Shown here one piece after another: positions 1 to 5,870 of a DNA stretch of 6,514 nt (position 1 is its first letter; each line of letters begins with the position of its first letter). The notes under the pieces were generated by a model. It ran no database searches. It was not told the origin of the DNA and saw only the letters and a program-made list of their open reading frames with translations. Location of the stretch: contig CAAEOW010000072.1 of assembly GCA_900757705.1 (NCBI GenBank), positions 1-6,514 of the forward strand, given 5' to 3'. This DNA comes from an uncultured Collinsella sp. GTDB taxonomy: Bacteria; Actinomycetota; Coriobacteriia; Coriobacteriales; Coriobacteriaceae. A program made the position numbers and the translations under genes.

Positions 1-1
1 C

Positions 2-1891
2 TATGCCATCTATCCCGTGACCGGCTTTATGGTCACGAGCGTGGGTGCCATCACGTTTTTGCTCGCCGCCCTCATGGCCATCTCGCAGAGCAACGCCAAG
101 CGCGTGCTCGCGTACTCCACCATCTCCAACTTGGGCCTTATCAGCGCCTGCTTGGGTGTCGGCGCGCCCGAGGCCGTATGGGCCGCCATCTTCCTAATCC
201 TGTTCCACACCGTGGCCAAGTCGCTGCTATTCCTGTGCGTGGGCACCGCCGAGCATCATATCGGCAGCCGCAATATTGAGGACATGGACGGTATGTTTAG
301 CCGCATGCCGCACCTGACGCGCCTGATGATGCTGGGCATCATGGGCATGTTTGTGGCGCCGTTTGGCATGCTCGTGTCCAAGTGGGGCGCCCTGGTGGCG
401 TTCGCACAGACCGGCAACGTGCTCATGATCATGGTGCTTGCCTTTGGCTCGGCCGCGACGTTCTTCTTCTGGGGCAAGTGGCTTGCCAAGCTTTCGGGCG
501 TCGACCCCACGGCTCAAAACGTTGAAGTCAATGTCCATAAGACCGAATGGATGGCACTCAACACCATCGCCGCGCTGCTGATTCTGTGCTGCGTGGCGTT
601 CCCGGTTATCTCGAGCGGTCTGGTGTCGCCTTACCTGGCCATGGTGTTTGGCCGCGTGCCGTACGTTATTGGCAAGGACTCCATGTATCTGATGGTGGTT
701 ATCGTGGCGTTTATCGCCGTGGTGCTGCTGACTTCATTCCGCGTGAGCAACAAACCGCACGTAAACGTATATCTTTCGGGCGTGGGAACCGACAAATATC
801 GCCATTTCCGCGGCTCGATGGGACGCGAGGTGAAGGCCGAAAAGCGCAATTGGTACTCGGAGGACGCCCTTGGCGAGAAGCGTATTGGCCCCGCGGGCAG
901 CGTCGTGTGCTGCGGCATTATCTTGTTTGCGCTGCTGTGTTGCGCGTGGATTGGGCCCGAGCGGCTTGCCATGAGCGCGCCCTCGGTGCTGCGCGGCAAG
1001 TATTTTGAAGGTTCGGGCGTCGTGGGCATATTTATTGGCACCGTGGCGTTTGCCTTGCTGGCGCCTTTGGTTGGTGGCCTGATCGACGGCGTTGACCGCA
1101 AACTTTCGGCCCGCATGCAGGGCCGCGTGGGCCCGCGCCTGCTGCAGCCCTTCTACGATGTTGCCAAGCTGCTGCGCAAGGCCCCCGCCAGCGTAAACAC
1201 CATGGACGATACCTACATGGCGTGCGCGCTCATCTTTACCGTGGTGGGCGGCGGCATCTTTGTGTCGGGTTCCAACACGCTGTTGTGCGCCTTTATGGTG
1301 ACGCTCGCCGCGATCTTTGTGGTGTTGGCGTCCGCCTCGACGCAAAGCCCGTTTGCCCAGGTCGGTGCCGACCGAGAGCTGCTGCAGGTCATGAGTTACG
1401 AGCCCGCCGTTCTGCTGATGAGTGTGGGCCTGTATCTTGCCACCGACAGCTTTGATTCCATTGCCGTGACGGGGCAGTCGGCCCCCATCATCGTGTACAG
1501 CGCGCCCATTTTCCTTGCGCTGCTCGCGGTGCTCACCATCAAGCTACGCAAGTCGCCGTTCGACCTTTCGTACTCGCATCACGCGCATCAGGAGATTGTC
1601 CAGGGCGTCGCCACCGAGATGAGCGGCGGCACGCTGGCAAAGATGACCCTCATGCACTGGTGCGAGACCGTGCTGTTTTTGATGTGGGTGGGTATGTTCT
1701 TTGTTTGGGACAACCCGGTGAGCTGGGTCGTAGCCCTGGTCGTGATGGCTGCGACGTATTTTATCGAGGTGCTGATCGACAACACCTTCGCCCGTAGCAC
1801 CTGGCGCAGCTGCTTTAAGCTCGGCTGGGGCGTGGCGCTGGTGTTTGGCCTGCTCAACCTTATGCCCATCCTCGTCGACGTATTTATTTAG
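2..1891 (+). CDS. echAB: Fused EchA-EchB membrane subunit of Ech-type [NiFe]-hydrogenase (5' partial)
   Basis: Membrane arm of an energy-converting hydrogenase. The N-terminal part is a NuoL/antiporter-like (EchA) domain and the C-terminal part a NuoH-like (EchB) domain, in one unbroken frame. The first complete codon is at 2 and the frame is open to the window edge; the GTG at 17 sits inside a conserved helix, so the true start is upstream and roughly the first half of EchA is missing. EchA marks: SNAKRVLAYSTIS (about 89-127, with a conserved transmembrane Lys at 98-100), HTVAKSLLF (206-232, Lys at 218-220), APFGMLVSKW (about 356-385), and a soluble YLSG...RNWYSE region (about 770-860). EchB marks: GVDRKLSARMQGRVGPRLLQP (from 1088), GADRELLQ (from 1364) and SPFDLSYSHHAHQE (from 1553), the quinone-site-like loops of NuoH relatives. 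Many hydrophobic helices are visible throughout. EchB is full length, about 290 residues. Pipelines may call this NADH-quinone oxidoreductase subunit L or H; the hydrogenase context argues for Ech. Whether it moves H+ or Na+ cannot be told. Confidence 0.92.
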   Translation, partial: YAIYPVTGFMVTSVGAITFLLAALMAISQSNAKRVLAYSTISNLGLISACLGVGAPEAVWAAIFLILFHTVAKSLLFLCVGTAEHHIGSRNIEDMDGMFSRMPHLTRLMMLGIMGMFVAPFGMLVSKWGALVAFAQTGNVLMIMVLAFGSAATFFFWGKWLAKLSGVDPTAQNVEVNVHKTEWMALNTIAALLILCCVAFPVISSGLVSPYLAMVFGRVPYVIGKDSMYLMVVIVAFIAVVLLTSFRVSNKPHVNVYLSGVGTDKYRHFRGSMGREVKAEKRNWYSEDALGEKRIGPAGSVVCCGIILFALLCCAWIGPERLAMSAPSVLRGKYFEGSGVVGIFIGTVAFALLAPLVGGLIDGVDRKLSARMQGRVGPRLLQPFYDVAKLLRKAPASVNTMDDTYMACALIFTVVGGGIFVSGSNTLLCAFMVTLAAIFVVLASASTQSPFAQVGADRELLQVMSYEPAVLLMSVGLYLATDSFDSIAVTGQSAPIIVYSAPIFLALLAVLTIKLRKSPFDLSYSHHAHQEIVQGVATEMSGGTLAKMTLMHWCETVLFLMWVGMFFVWDNPVSWVVALVVMAATYFIEVLIDNTFARSTWRSCFKLGWGVALVFGLLNLMPILVDVFI

Positions 1892-1895
1892 GAGG
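1891..1895 (+). promoter_or_regulatory. Ribosome binding site of echC
   Basis: GGAGG begins at the last base of the echAB stop codon and ends 8 bases before the ATG at 1904. It favours that ATG over the in-frame ATG at 1916, which would be 20 bases away. The overlap with the upstream stop suggests translational coupling. Confidence 0.8.
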
Positions 1896-1903
1896 CGGCA
1901 TCC

Positions 1904-2521
1904 ATGGATCATAAAATGTCGCGCTCGCCGTGGGTTATTCATTACGACGGCTCGAGCTGCAACGGATGCGATATCGAGGTGCTGGCCTCGCTCACGCCGC
2001 TGTTTGATGCGGAGCGCTTTGGCGTGGTCAACACCGGCAACCCCAAGCATGCGGATATCTTTTTGGTGACGGGCTCGGTCAACGCGCAGAACCTGCCCGT
2101 CGTGCGCCAGATCTACAACCAGATGCTCGAGCCCAAGTGCGTGGTGGCCTGCGGTATCTGCGCGTGCTCGGGCGGCGTGTTCCGCGATGCCTACAACGTG
2201 ATCGGTGGCGTAGACCGCGCGATTCCCGTGGACGTGTACGCGCCCGGGTGCGCCATTCGCCCCGAGACCGTGATCGATGCCATTGTGGAGGCGTGCGGCA
2301 TCCTGGACCAGAAGGAGGCCGTGATGCGCGCTGGCGGCGATCCGCTTACCGTGGGCGGCGCCGCTACCTGGGACGGTGGCGTTGAGCTGGGCGAGGACGG
2401 GTTTGTGGCTGCGGGGGCCGGGGCTGACGGTGCCGGTGACGCGCCTGCCGGGAAGCCCGCCGCGCCCGTCGCTGGCGACGCATCTGCTGAGACGCCCGCC
2501 GCTGCAAAGGAGGCCGAGTAA
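1904..2521 (+). CDS. echC: EchC, [NiFe]-hydrogenase small subunit (NuoB-like) with Ala/Gly-rich tail
   Basis: Small subunit holding the single [4Fe-4S] cluster next to the NiFe site, on the cytoplasmic arm; it passes electrons from EchF to EchE. The NuoB/small-subunit core covers about residues 8-140. All four expected cluster ligands are present: Cys19 and Cys22 in SSCNGCDIE, Cys86 in GICACSGGVF, and Cys116 in PGCAIRPE. There is no signal peptide, no twin-arginine motif and no extra ferredoxin domain, as expected for group 4 enzymes. Residues about 145-205 are a low-complexity, mostly acidic Ala/Gly/Pro-rich tail (several Asp and Glu, two Lys) beyond the normal end of the family; these proteins are usually about 150 residues and this one is 205. 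The gene starts 12 bases after the echAB stop. Its TAA shares one base with the echD ATG (TAATG), and the echD ribosome binding site (AAAGGAGG, 2506-2513) lies within the tail codons. A complex I NuoB is unlikely given the CNGCDIE motif and the neighbours. Confidence 0.95.
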   Translation: MDHKMSRSPWVIHYDGSSCNGCDIEVLASLTPLFDAERFGVVNTGNPKHADIFLVTGSVNAQNLPVVRQIYNQMLEPKCVVACGICACSGGVFRDAYNVIGGVDRAIPVDVYAPGCAIRPETVIDAIVEACGILDQKEAVMRAGGDPLTVGGAATWDGGVELGEDGFVAAGAGADGAGDAPAGKPAAPVAGDASAETPAAAKEAE

Positions 2522-3237
2522 TGCAAAAGGCTATCTATACCACCGTCGGGATCGACGAGCTCCTGTCGCATGTCCAGGCGCTCAAGGGCGTCGGCGCGCG
2601 CTTTGTGCAAATGCACGCCGAGCGCAACGTCGACGACGGCTCGTATCGCCTGCTCTATACGTTTATCAACGTTCGTGCTGCTCAGGAGCATATTGCGCAG
2701 GACGGCAGCTATGCGATCGAGAACCTGGTGGTCGAGGGCATCGACCAGTACCAGGAGATTCCGTCCATCAGCTCGTATTATCCGGCGGTATTCCCGTTTG
2801 AGAACGAGGCGCACGACCTGTTTGGGCTTGCCATTACCGATATGCAGATCGACTTTAAGGGCTTTTTCTACCAGGTCTCGACTGCCGAGCCCATGAGCGT
2901 TATCACACCCGAGGTGAAGGCCGCGCGCGAGAAGGCCATGAAGGTCCGTGCCGCCGCAGAGGCCAAGGCGCGCAAGGCTGCGGCCGAGAAGGCCGCTGCC
3001 GCTGCTGCTGCGGGGGAGGGCGCCGCAGGCGCCGGCGATGCTGCGGGCGCTGCCGTCGCCCAGTCCGCTGCGGCTACCGGCTCCGATGCTCAGCACGATG
3101 AAGCTGCTGCCAAGGCCGCACTTAAGGCTGCCGAGATGGAGGCAAAGCTCGCCGCCATGGATCCCGAGAAAGCGGCCAAGGTCCGCGCGGCGCTTGCTGC
3201 CAAGGCCGCCCGCGACAAGCAGAAAAAGGAGGCGTAA
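2521..3237 (+). CDS. echD: EchD, NuoC-like hydrogenase subunit with long Ala/Lys/Glu-rich C-terminal tail
   Basis: Structural subunit equivalent to the complex I 30-kDa subunit (NuoC), which packs against the large subunit on the cytoplasmic side. Residues 1 to about 128 form the NuoC-like domain; the best marker is FPFENEAHDLFGL at 91-103, matching the family's acidic ERExxD-type signature. No cofactor is expected and no Cys is present. From about residue 131 to 238 the protein is low complexity: an Ala/Lys/Arg/Glu-rich stretch (132-163), a Gly/Ala/Ser spacer (164-190), then a second charged Ala-rich stretch (193-238) ending KQKKEA. The charged stretches look helical or coiled-coil-like, which is an inference. 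EchD/NuoC-type subunits in such complexes are often not much longer than the first domain, so nearly half the chain is extra. The start overlaps the echC stop by one base and has AAAGGAGG 7 bases upstream. Confidence 0.92.
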   Translation: MQKAIYTTVGIDELLSHVQALKGVGARFVQMHAERNVDDGSYRLLYTFINVRAAQEHIAQDGSYAIENLVVEGIDQYQEIPSISSYYPAVFPFENEAHDLFGLAITDMQIDFKGFFYQVSTAEPMSVITPEVKAAREKAMKVRAAAEAKARKAAAEKAAAAAAAGEGAAGAGDAAGAAVAQSAAATGSDAQHDEAAAKAALKAAEMEAKLAAMDPEKAAKVRAALAAKAARDKQKKEA

Positions 3238-3242
3238 GGTCC

Positions 3243-4331
3243 ATGGCACATCGCTCCGTTATTCCGTTTGGCCCGCAACACCCGGTGCTGCCCGAGCCGC
3301 TTCATCTGGACCTGGTGATCGAGGACGACCGCGTCATCGAGGCAATTCCGCAGATCGGCTTTGTGCACCGCGGACTCGAGAAGCTCACCGAAAAGCGCGA
3401 CATGCACCAGTTTGGCTACATCGCCGAGCGCATCTGCGGCATCTGCGCCGTGGGCCACAGCTACGGCTATGCCAGCGCCTGCGAGCGCATGCTCGACATC
3501 GAGGTGCCCGGCCGCGCGCAGTATATCCGCACCATTTTGCACGAGCTTTCGCGCATCCACTCGCATCTGCTGTGGCTGGGCCTGCTCGCCGATGCCTTTG
3601 GCTTCGAGGCGCTGTTCTATCGGTCGTGGACCCTGCGCGAGCAGATTCTCAAGATCTTCGAGAGCACGTGCGGTGGTCGCGTGATTCTGTCGATCAACGA
3701 GATCGGCGGCCTTAAGCACGACATTGAGGACTCCGAGCTGGCGGGGATTGTCCAGACGCTTGACGCCATGCGCCCCGACTACGAGGCCCTGGTGCATACG
3801 TTTTTGGACGACAATAGCTGCGGCGAGCGCCTGCATGGCGTGGGCGTGATCAGCAAGAAGGACGCGCTGGATTTGTCGATGGTCGGTCCGTTCGGTCGCG
3901 CTTCTGGTGTGGATTATGACGTGCGCATGTTTGGCGACGGTGCCTATGCGGATCTGGCCGCGTTTGAGCCCATCGTTGCCACTGACGGCGACTGCTATGC
4001 CCGCTGCCAGGTGCGTTGTGCCGAGGTCACGCAGGCCATGGACATCATCAAGGAGCTTGTCGGCAAGATCCCGCACGACGGTATCGGCGGGCGTACCAAG
4101 CTTGCGCCGGCCGATGGCGCGCGCGGCGAGGTTGTGATTGAGCAGCCGCGCGGCGAGGCGTACTACTATGTGCGCGGCAACGGCACCAAGAATCTGGACC
4201 GTTTCCGCGTGCGCACCCCGACGTCGCAAAACCTGGCGGGTCTGACGCATGCGCTGCAGGGCGTGCTCCTTGCCAACGTGCCCATGATTATCCTGACCAT
4301 CGACCCCTGCATTAGCTGCACGGAAAGGTAG
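3243..4331 (+). CDS. echE: EchE, [NiFe]-hydrogenase large subunit (NuoD-like, catalytic)
   Basis: Catalytic subunit carrying the NiFe centre, where protons are reduced to H2 or H2 oxidised. The chain is 362 residues with GPQHP at 10-14, a mark shared by the NuoD/large-subunit family. The first NiFe-binding motif is ERICGICAVGHS, with Cys65 and Cys68. The second is DPCISCTER, with Cys356 and Cys359. All four Ni ligands are therefore present, which separates it from the complex I NuoD that lacks them. The stop codon follows directly after Arg362 of DPCISCTER, so there is no C-terminal propeptide of the kind removed by a maturation protease in most [NiFe]-hydrogenases. Other family segments visible are INEIGGLKHD (151-160) and RGEAYYYVRGNG (303-314). 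It starts 5 bases after echD, with AAAAAGGAGG at 3223-3232 placed 10 bases before the ATG. The hyp genes needed to build the NiFe centre are not in the window. Confidence 0.96.
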   Translation: MAHRSVIPFGPQHPVLPEPLHLDLVIEDDRVIEAIPQIGFVHRGLEKLTEKRDMHQFGYIAERICGICAVGHSYGYASACERMLDIEVPGRAQYIRTILHELSRIHSHLLWLGLLADAFGFEALFYRSWTLREQILKIFESTCGGRVILSINEIGGLKHDIEDSELAGIVQTLDAMRPDYEALVHTFLDDNSCGERLHGVGVISKKDALDLSMVGPFGRASGVDYDVRMFGDGAYADLAAFEPIVATDGDCYARCQVRCAEVTQAMDIIKELVGKIPHDGIGGRTKLAPADGARGEVVIEQPRGEAYYYVRGNGTKNLDRFRVRTPTSQNLAGLTHALQGVLLANVPMIILTIDPCISCTER

Positions 4332-4338
4332 GCGCGGC

Positions 4339-4680
4339 ATGAGTTTGCTGACATTTGCCAAGACGGCCTTGGGTTCTATGGTCAAGCAGCCGGTGACGGT
4401 GTGCTATCCGCAGGAGAATCTCGTGGCGCCCGAGCGCCTGCGCGGGCACATCGTTAACGACATGGACGTGTGTATTTGCTGCGGCATGTGCGCGCGTCGC
4501 TGCCCGGCGGGCGCGCTTGCGGTCGATCGCAAGGGCGGTGCCTGGTCGATCGATCCGTATGCCTGCGTGGTATGCGGCGAGTGTATCGAAAGCTGTCCCA
4601 AACACTGCCTGACTATGGACACCGCCCGCACCCCAGTCGCAGCGAACAAGACTCCCACGGTAGAAACTAAGTCGGAGTAG
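4339..4680 (+). CDS. echF: EchF, 2x[4Fe-4S] ferredoxin-like subunit (NuoI-like)
   Basis: Electron-entry subunit, equivalent to NuoI/HycF, expected to take electrons from soluble ferredoxin and pass them to the EchC cluster. In its 113 residues two complete CxxCxxCxxxCP motifs are visible: Cys45, 48, 51, 55 (CICCGMCARRCP) and Cys76, 79, 82, 86 (CVVCGECIESCP). Extra cysteines at 22, 47 and 90 lie outside the standard ligand positions. The N-terminal 40 residues resemble the membrane-arm-contacting stretch of NuoI proteins. The last 20 or so residues (from about 95) are polar, Thr/Lys-rich and probably disordered. The ATG follows the echE stop by 7 bases, and a weak GGTAGG-like site lies at the echE stop. 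It is the last gene of the operon, and a strong hairpin follows 22 bases after its stop. Confidence 0.94.
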   Translation: MSLLTFAKTALGSMVKQPVTVCYPQENLVAPERLRGHIVNDMDVCICCGMCARRCPAGALAVDRKGGAWSIDPYACVVCGECIESCPKHCLTMDTARTPVAANKTPTVETKSE

Positions 4681-4681
4681 C

Positions 4682-4702
4682 GCTGGAATAGAGCTGGAAT
4701 AG
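4682..4702 (+). repeat. Tandem 10-bp repeat with 11-bp period after echF
   Basis: GCTGGAATAG occurs at 4682-4691 and again at 4693-4702, one base apart. It begins right after the echF stop and runs into the following hairpin. No function is evident; it may be a small slippage duplication. Confidence 0.7.
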
Positions 4703-4735
4703 GGGCCGGTGGGGCAAAATTGCCCCACCGGCCCC
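4702..4735 (+). terminator. Strong hairpin, probable terminator of the ech operon
   Basis: The arms 4702-4717 (GGGGCCGGTGGGGCAA) and 4720-4735 are perfectly complementary over 16 bp, with AA at the centre; in RNA the loop is more likely AAAAUU. The hairpin is 22 bases past the echF stop. There is no T tract after it on the plus strand. Instead a second small GC hairpin follows (4734-4751). Position and strength suggest transcription termination or 3'-end protection, possibly in both directions, but a standard intrinsic terminator would have a U run. Confidence 0.65.
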
Positions 4736-4751
4736 GCGCGTGAACGCGCGG
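4734..4751. repeat. Small GC hairpin next to the terminator
   Basis: CCGCGCG (4734-4740), loop TGAA, CGCGCGG (4745-4751): a 7-bp stem sharing two bases with the preceding hairpin. It could stack on or compete with it. No T run follows. Confidence 0.5.
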
Positions 4752-4766
4752 CTGGGCCGCCGCGAA

Positions 4767-4920
4767 CAAAACTATGCCGGATTACGGGGCTGGATTGCGA
4801 ACCTCCGACCATATCGAAAACCACGAAATTAAAACTGCAGGTAGACGAACCGTCATTTTGCAGAAAACGCGGGTATGGATGAGGGCCCCGACTTTAGCCC
4901 CGTAATCCGGCATAGTTTTG
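4767..4920. repeat. Inverted-repeat unit 1 (25-bp perfect arms, 154 bases)
   Basis: The left arm at 4767-4791 is the exact reverse complement of the right arm at 4896-4920. The arms begin CAAAACTATGCCGG and enclose 104 bases. As RNA the stem could extend inward by two G-U pairs and one A-U pair. Inside there is a nested stem: CTGCA (4835-4839) with TGCAG (4859-4863), enclosing GACG-AAC-CGTC (4844-4854). The left outer flank GGGCCGCC..CGAAC and the right flank GAAATG..ATC.GT..CAGCC are shared with unit 2. It encodes no convincing protein. It could be a mobile or REP-like intergenic repeat, a structured RNA, or an invertible segment. Confidence 0.9.
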
Positions 4921-4935
4921 AAATGCCACCATATC

Positions 4936-5026
4936 AGTACCAGCCCCTGATCTCCCGTGGACAGAGGGAAACGGATCATTTTGGTCCCGCGAGGCTTGCG
5001 GAGGCACTCATGCAGGGCCGCCCGAA
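4936..5026. other. Spacer between the two inverted-repeat units
   Basis: About 90 bases with no gene, promoter or RNA that I can support. The left part (to about 4945) is homologous to the right flank of unit 2. The right part, GGGCCGCCCGAAC (5015-5027), repeats the left flank of unit 1 (GGGCCGCCGCGAAC, 4754-4767) with one base missing. Confidence 0.5.
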
Positions 5027-5180
5027 CAAAACTATGTCGGTTTACTACGATGAATTCGACATTCCCGACCATGACTGCATTTTTCTAAATATTGCAAGCG
5101 CTCTACCTGCGGTTTCGCAAGTGCGCAATTTGCCGTGGTCAAAGGTGGGCGATTCACCGTAGTAAACCGACATAGTCTCG
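5027..5180. repeat. Inverted-repeat unit 2 (19-bp perfect arms, 154 bases)
   Basis: The perfect arms are ACTATGTCGGTTTACTACG (5031-5049) and its reverse complement (5158-5176). The outermost bases 5027-5030 and 5177-5180 pair only partly. The unit has the same overall length as unit 1 and lies exactly 260 bases downstream at both ends. Arm differences from unit 1 are mirrored in the opposite arm. The interior is A/T-richer around 5077-5096 and has a small TGCG-GTTT-CGCA hairpin (5108-5119). Its interior matches the reverse complement of unit 1's interior better than the direct strand. Confidence 0.88.
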
Positions 5181-5234
5181 AAATGGTATTAAATCGGTGA
5201 CAGCCATTTTACTCTGCCGGGGCGGTCGGTCGCT

Positions 5235-5246
5235 GGGTAATTACCC
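5235..5246. repeat. 12-bp palindrome over the response regulator stop codon
   Basis: GGGTAATTACCC is a perfect palindrome containing the minus-strand TAA stop (5241-5243). It is too short for a convincing terminator and no T run follows on the minus strand. It could be chance. Confidence 0.4.
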
Positions 5247-5870
5247 TCGCAGGTAGGTGATGGCGATCTGCGTGCGGTTGCGCAGGCCCATTTTGGCAAG
5301 GATCGAGCTGATGTGGTTGCGCACGGTGCCTTCGCCCATGTATGCCGTGGCGGCGATCTCCTTGTTATCGAGACCGCGGGCGATGAGCTCGGCGACTTCG
5401 AACTCGCGGTCGGTCAGGCTGGCGAAGGCCGCGGGCCGGCGGGGCATGCCCGCCTCGACGCCCGTTCCGTCAAAATCGATGTCCTCGATCGCCTTGCCCT
5501 CGAGCACGCGTTTACCGTCCATGACCTGCGCCAACGCCGGTGGAATGGCGGCGACATCAGTCTTGATCAGGTAGCCGCGGGCGCCCAGTTTGAGCGCCGA
5601 CACAATGTACTCGTCATCCGAGAATGTCGTCAGAAACACCACGCGTGCTGCAGGATCACGCTCAAGGATCTCGCGTGCCGCCGAAAGGCCGTCGCGCTCC
5701 GGCATCTGGATGTCGAGCAGTGCGATATCGGGTGCGTGTTCGGCATAGAGAGCCACTGCGTCGTTGCCGTTGGCACCGGTGCCCACCACCTCGATCTGCG
5801 GCTGGGCGCCCAGGATAATCTTGAGCGAATCGACCACTAGGCGGTCGTCGTCGATAACGATGAGCCTCAT
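5241..5870 (-). CDS. NarL/LuxR-family response regulator
   Basis: Cytoplasmic DNA-binding response regulator, 209 residues, the usual length for the NarL/FixJ class. The receiver domain covers about residues 1-118: acidic pocket Asp7-Asp9, phospho-acceptor Asp53 in LLDIQMPERDG, switch Thr81/Thr82 in FLTTFSDDEY, and the conserved Lys103 in GYLIKTD. A linker of about 30 residues follows. The LuxR-type helix-turn-helix is at about 150-209, with SLTDREFEVAELIARGLDNK, then EIA and GTVRNHISSILAKMGLRNR. The ATG (complement of 5868-5870) overlaps the kinase TGA as ATGA, which points to coupled expression. AAGGAG lies at 5881-5886 on the minus strand, 10 bases upstream, inside the kinase 3' end. The target genes cannot be read from the sequence. 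It converges on the ech operon, with 560 bases between. Confidence 0.95.
   Translation of the reverse strand: MRLIVIDDDRLVVDSLKIILGAQPQIEVVGTGANGNDAVALYAEHAPDIALLDIQMPERDGLSAAREILERDPAARVVFLTTFSDDEYIVSALKLGARGYLIKTDVAAIPPALAQVMDGKRVLEGKAIEDIDFDGTGVEAGMPRRPAAFASLTDREFEVAELIARGLDNKEIAATAYMGEGTVRNHISSILAKMGLRNRTQIAITYLRG

Noticed and set aside
17..19. GTG at 17 as the start of the first gene
   Set aside because: The frame is open upstream and the codon lies within a conserved transmembrane region of the antiporter domain. No ribosome binding site is visible in the few bases before it.
2191..3249. Long minus-strand open frame (352 codons) opposite echC and echD
   Set aside because: A shadow of the GC-rich Ala codons on the plus strand. 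The plus-strand genes have clear families and motifs, while the antisense frame is low complexity with no domain.
3090..4385. Long minus-strand open frame (431 codons) opposite echE
   Set aside because: Antisense shadow of echE, which has both NiFe motifs and a good start. The opposite frame shows no recognisable protein.
2..4680. A complex I (nuo) operon
   Set aside because: The large subunit keeps all four NiFe cysteines, the small subunit has the hydrogenase CNGCDIE motif, and the gene order matches echABCDEF. The coo order (with the NuoI-like gene before the NuoC- and NuoD-like genes) also does not fit.
4782..5072. Open frame on the minus strand, 96 codons, across both repeat units
   Set aside because: It is made largely of the inverted-repeat arms and spacer, and its N-terminus and middle repeat the same arm-derived residues (NRHSFVRA, and PVIRHSF in another frame). 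It has no clear ribosome binding site and no recognisable domain. Such frames are likely to be wrongly annotated as hypothetical proteins.
4792..5157. Outward promoters inside the inverted-repeat units
   Set aside because: Candidates such as TTGCAG (4859-4864) or TTGCCG (5130-5135) have no -10 box at suitable spacing. Nothing is strong enough to call.
4875..5162. Open frame on the plus strand, 95 codons, spanning unit 1 right arm to unit 2
   Set aside because: Again arm-derived, with no ribosome binding site or domain, and ending in the right arm of unit 2. Treated as non-coding.
4767..5180. Integron attC sites or a CRISPR array
   Set aside because: There are two large units with long near-perfect arms, without the GTTRRRY/RYYYAAC core ends of attC and without short direct repeats with unique spacers.
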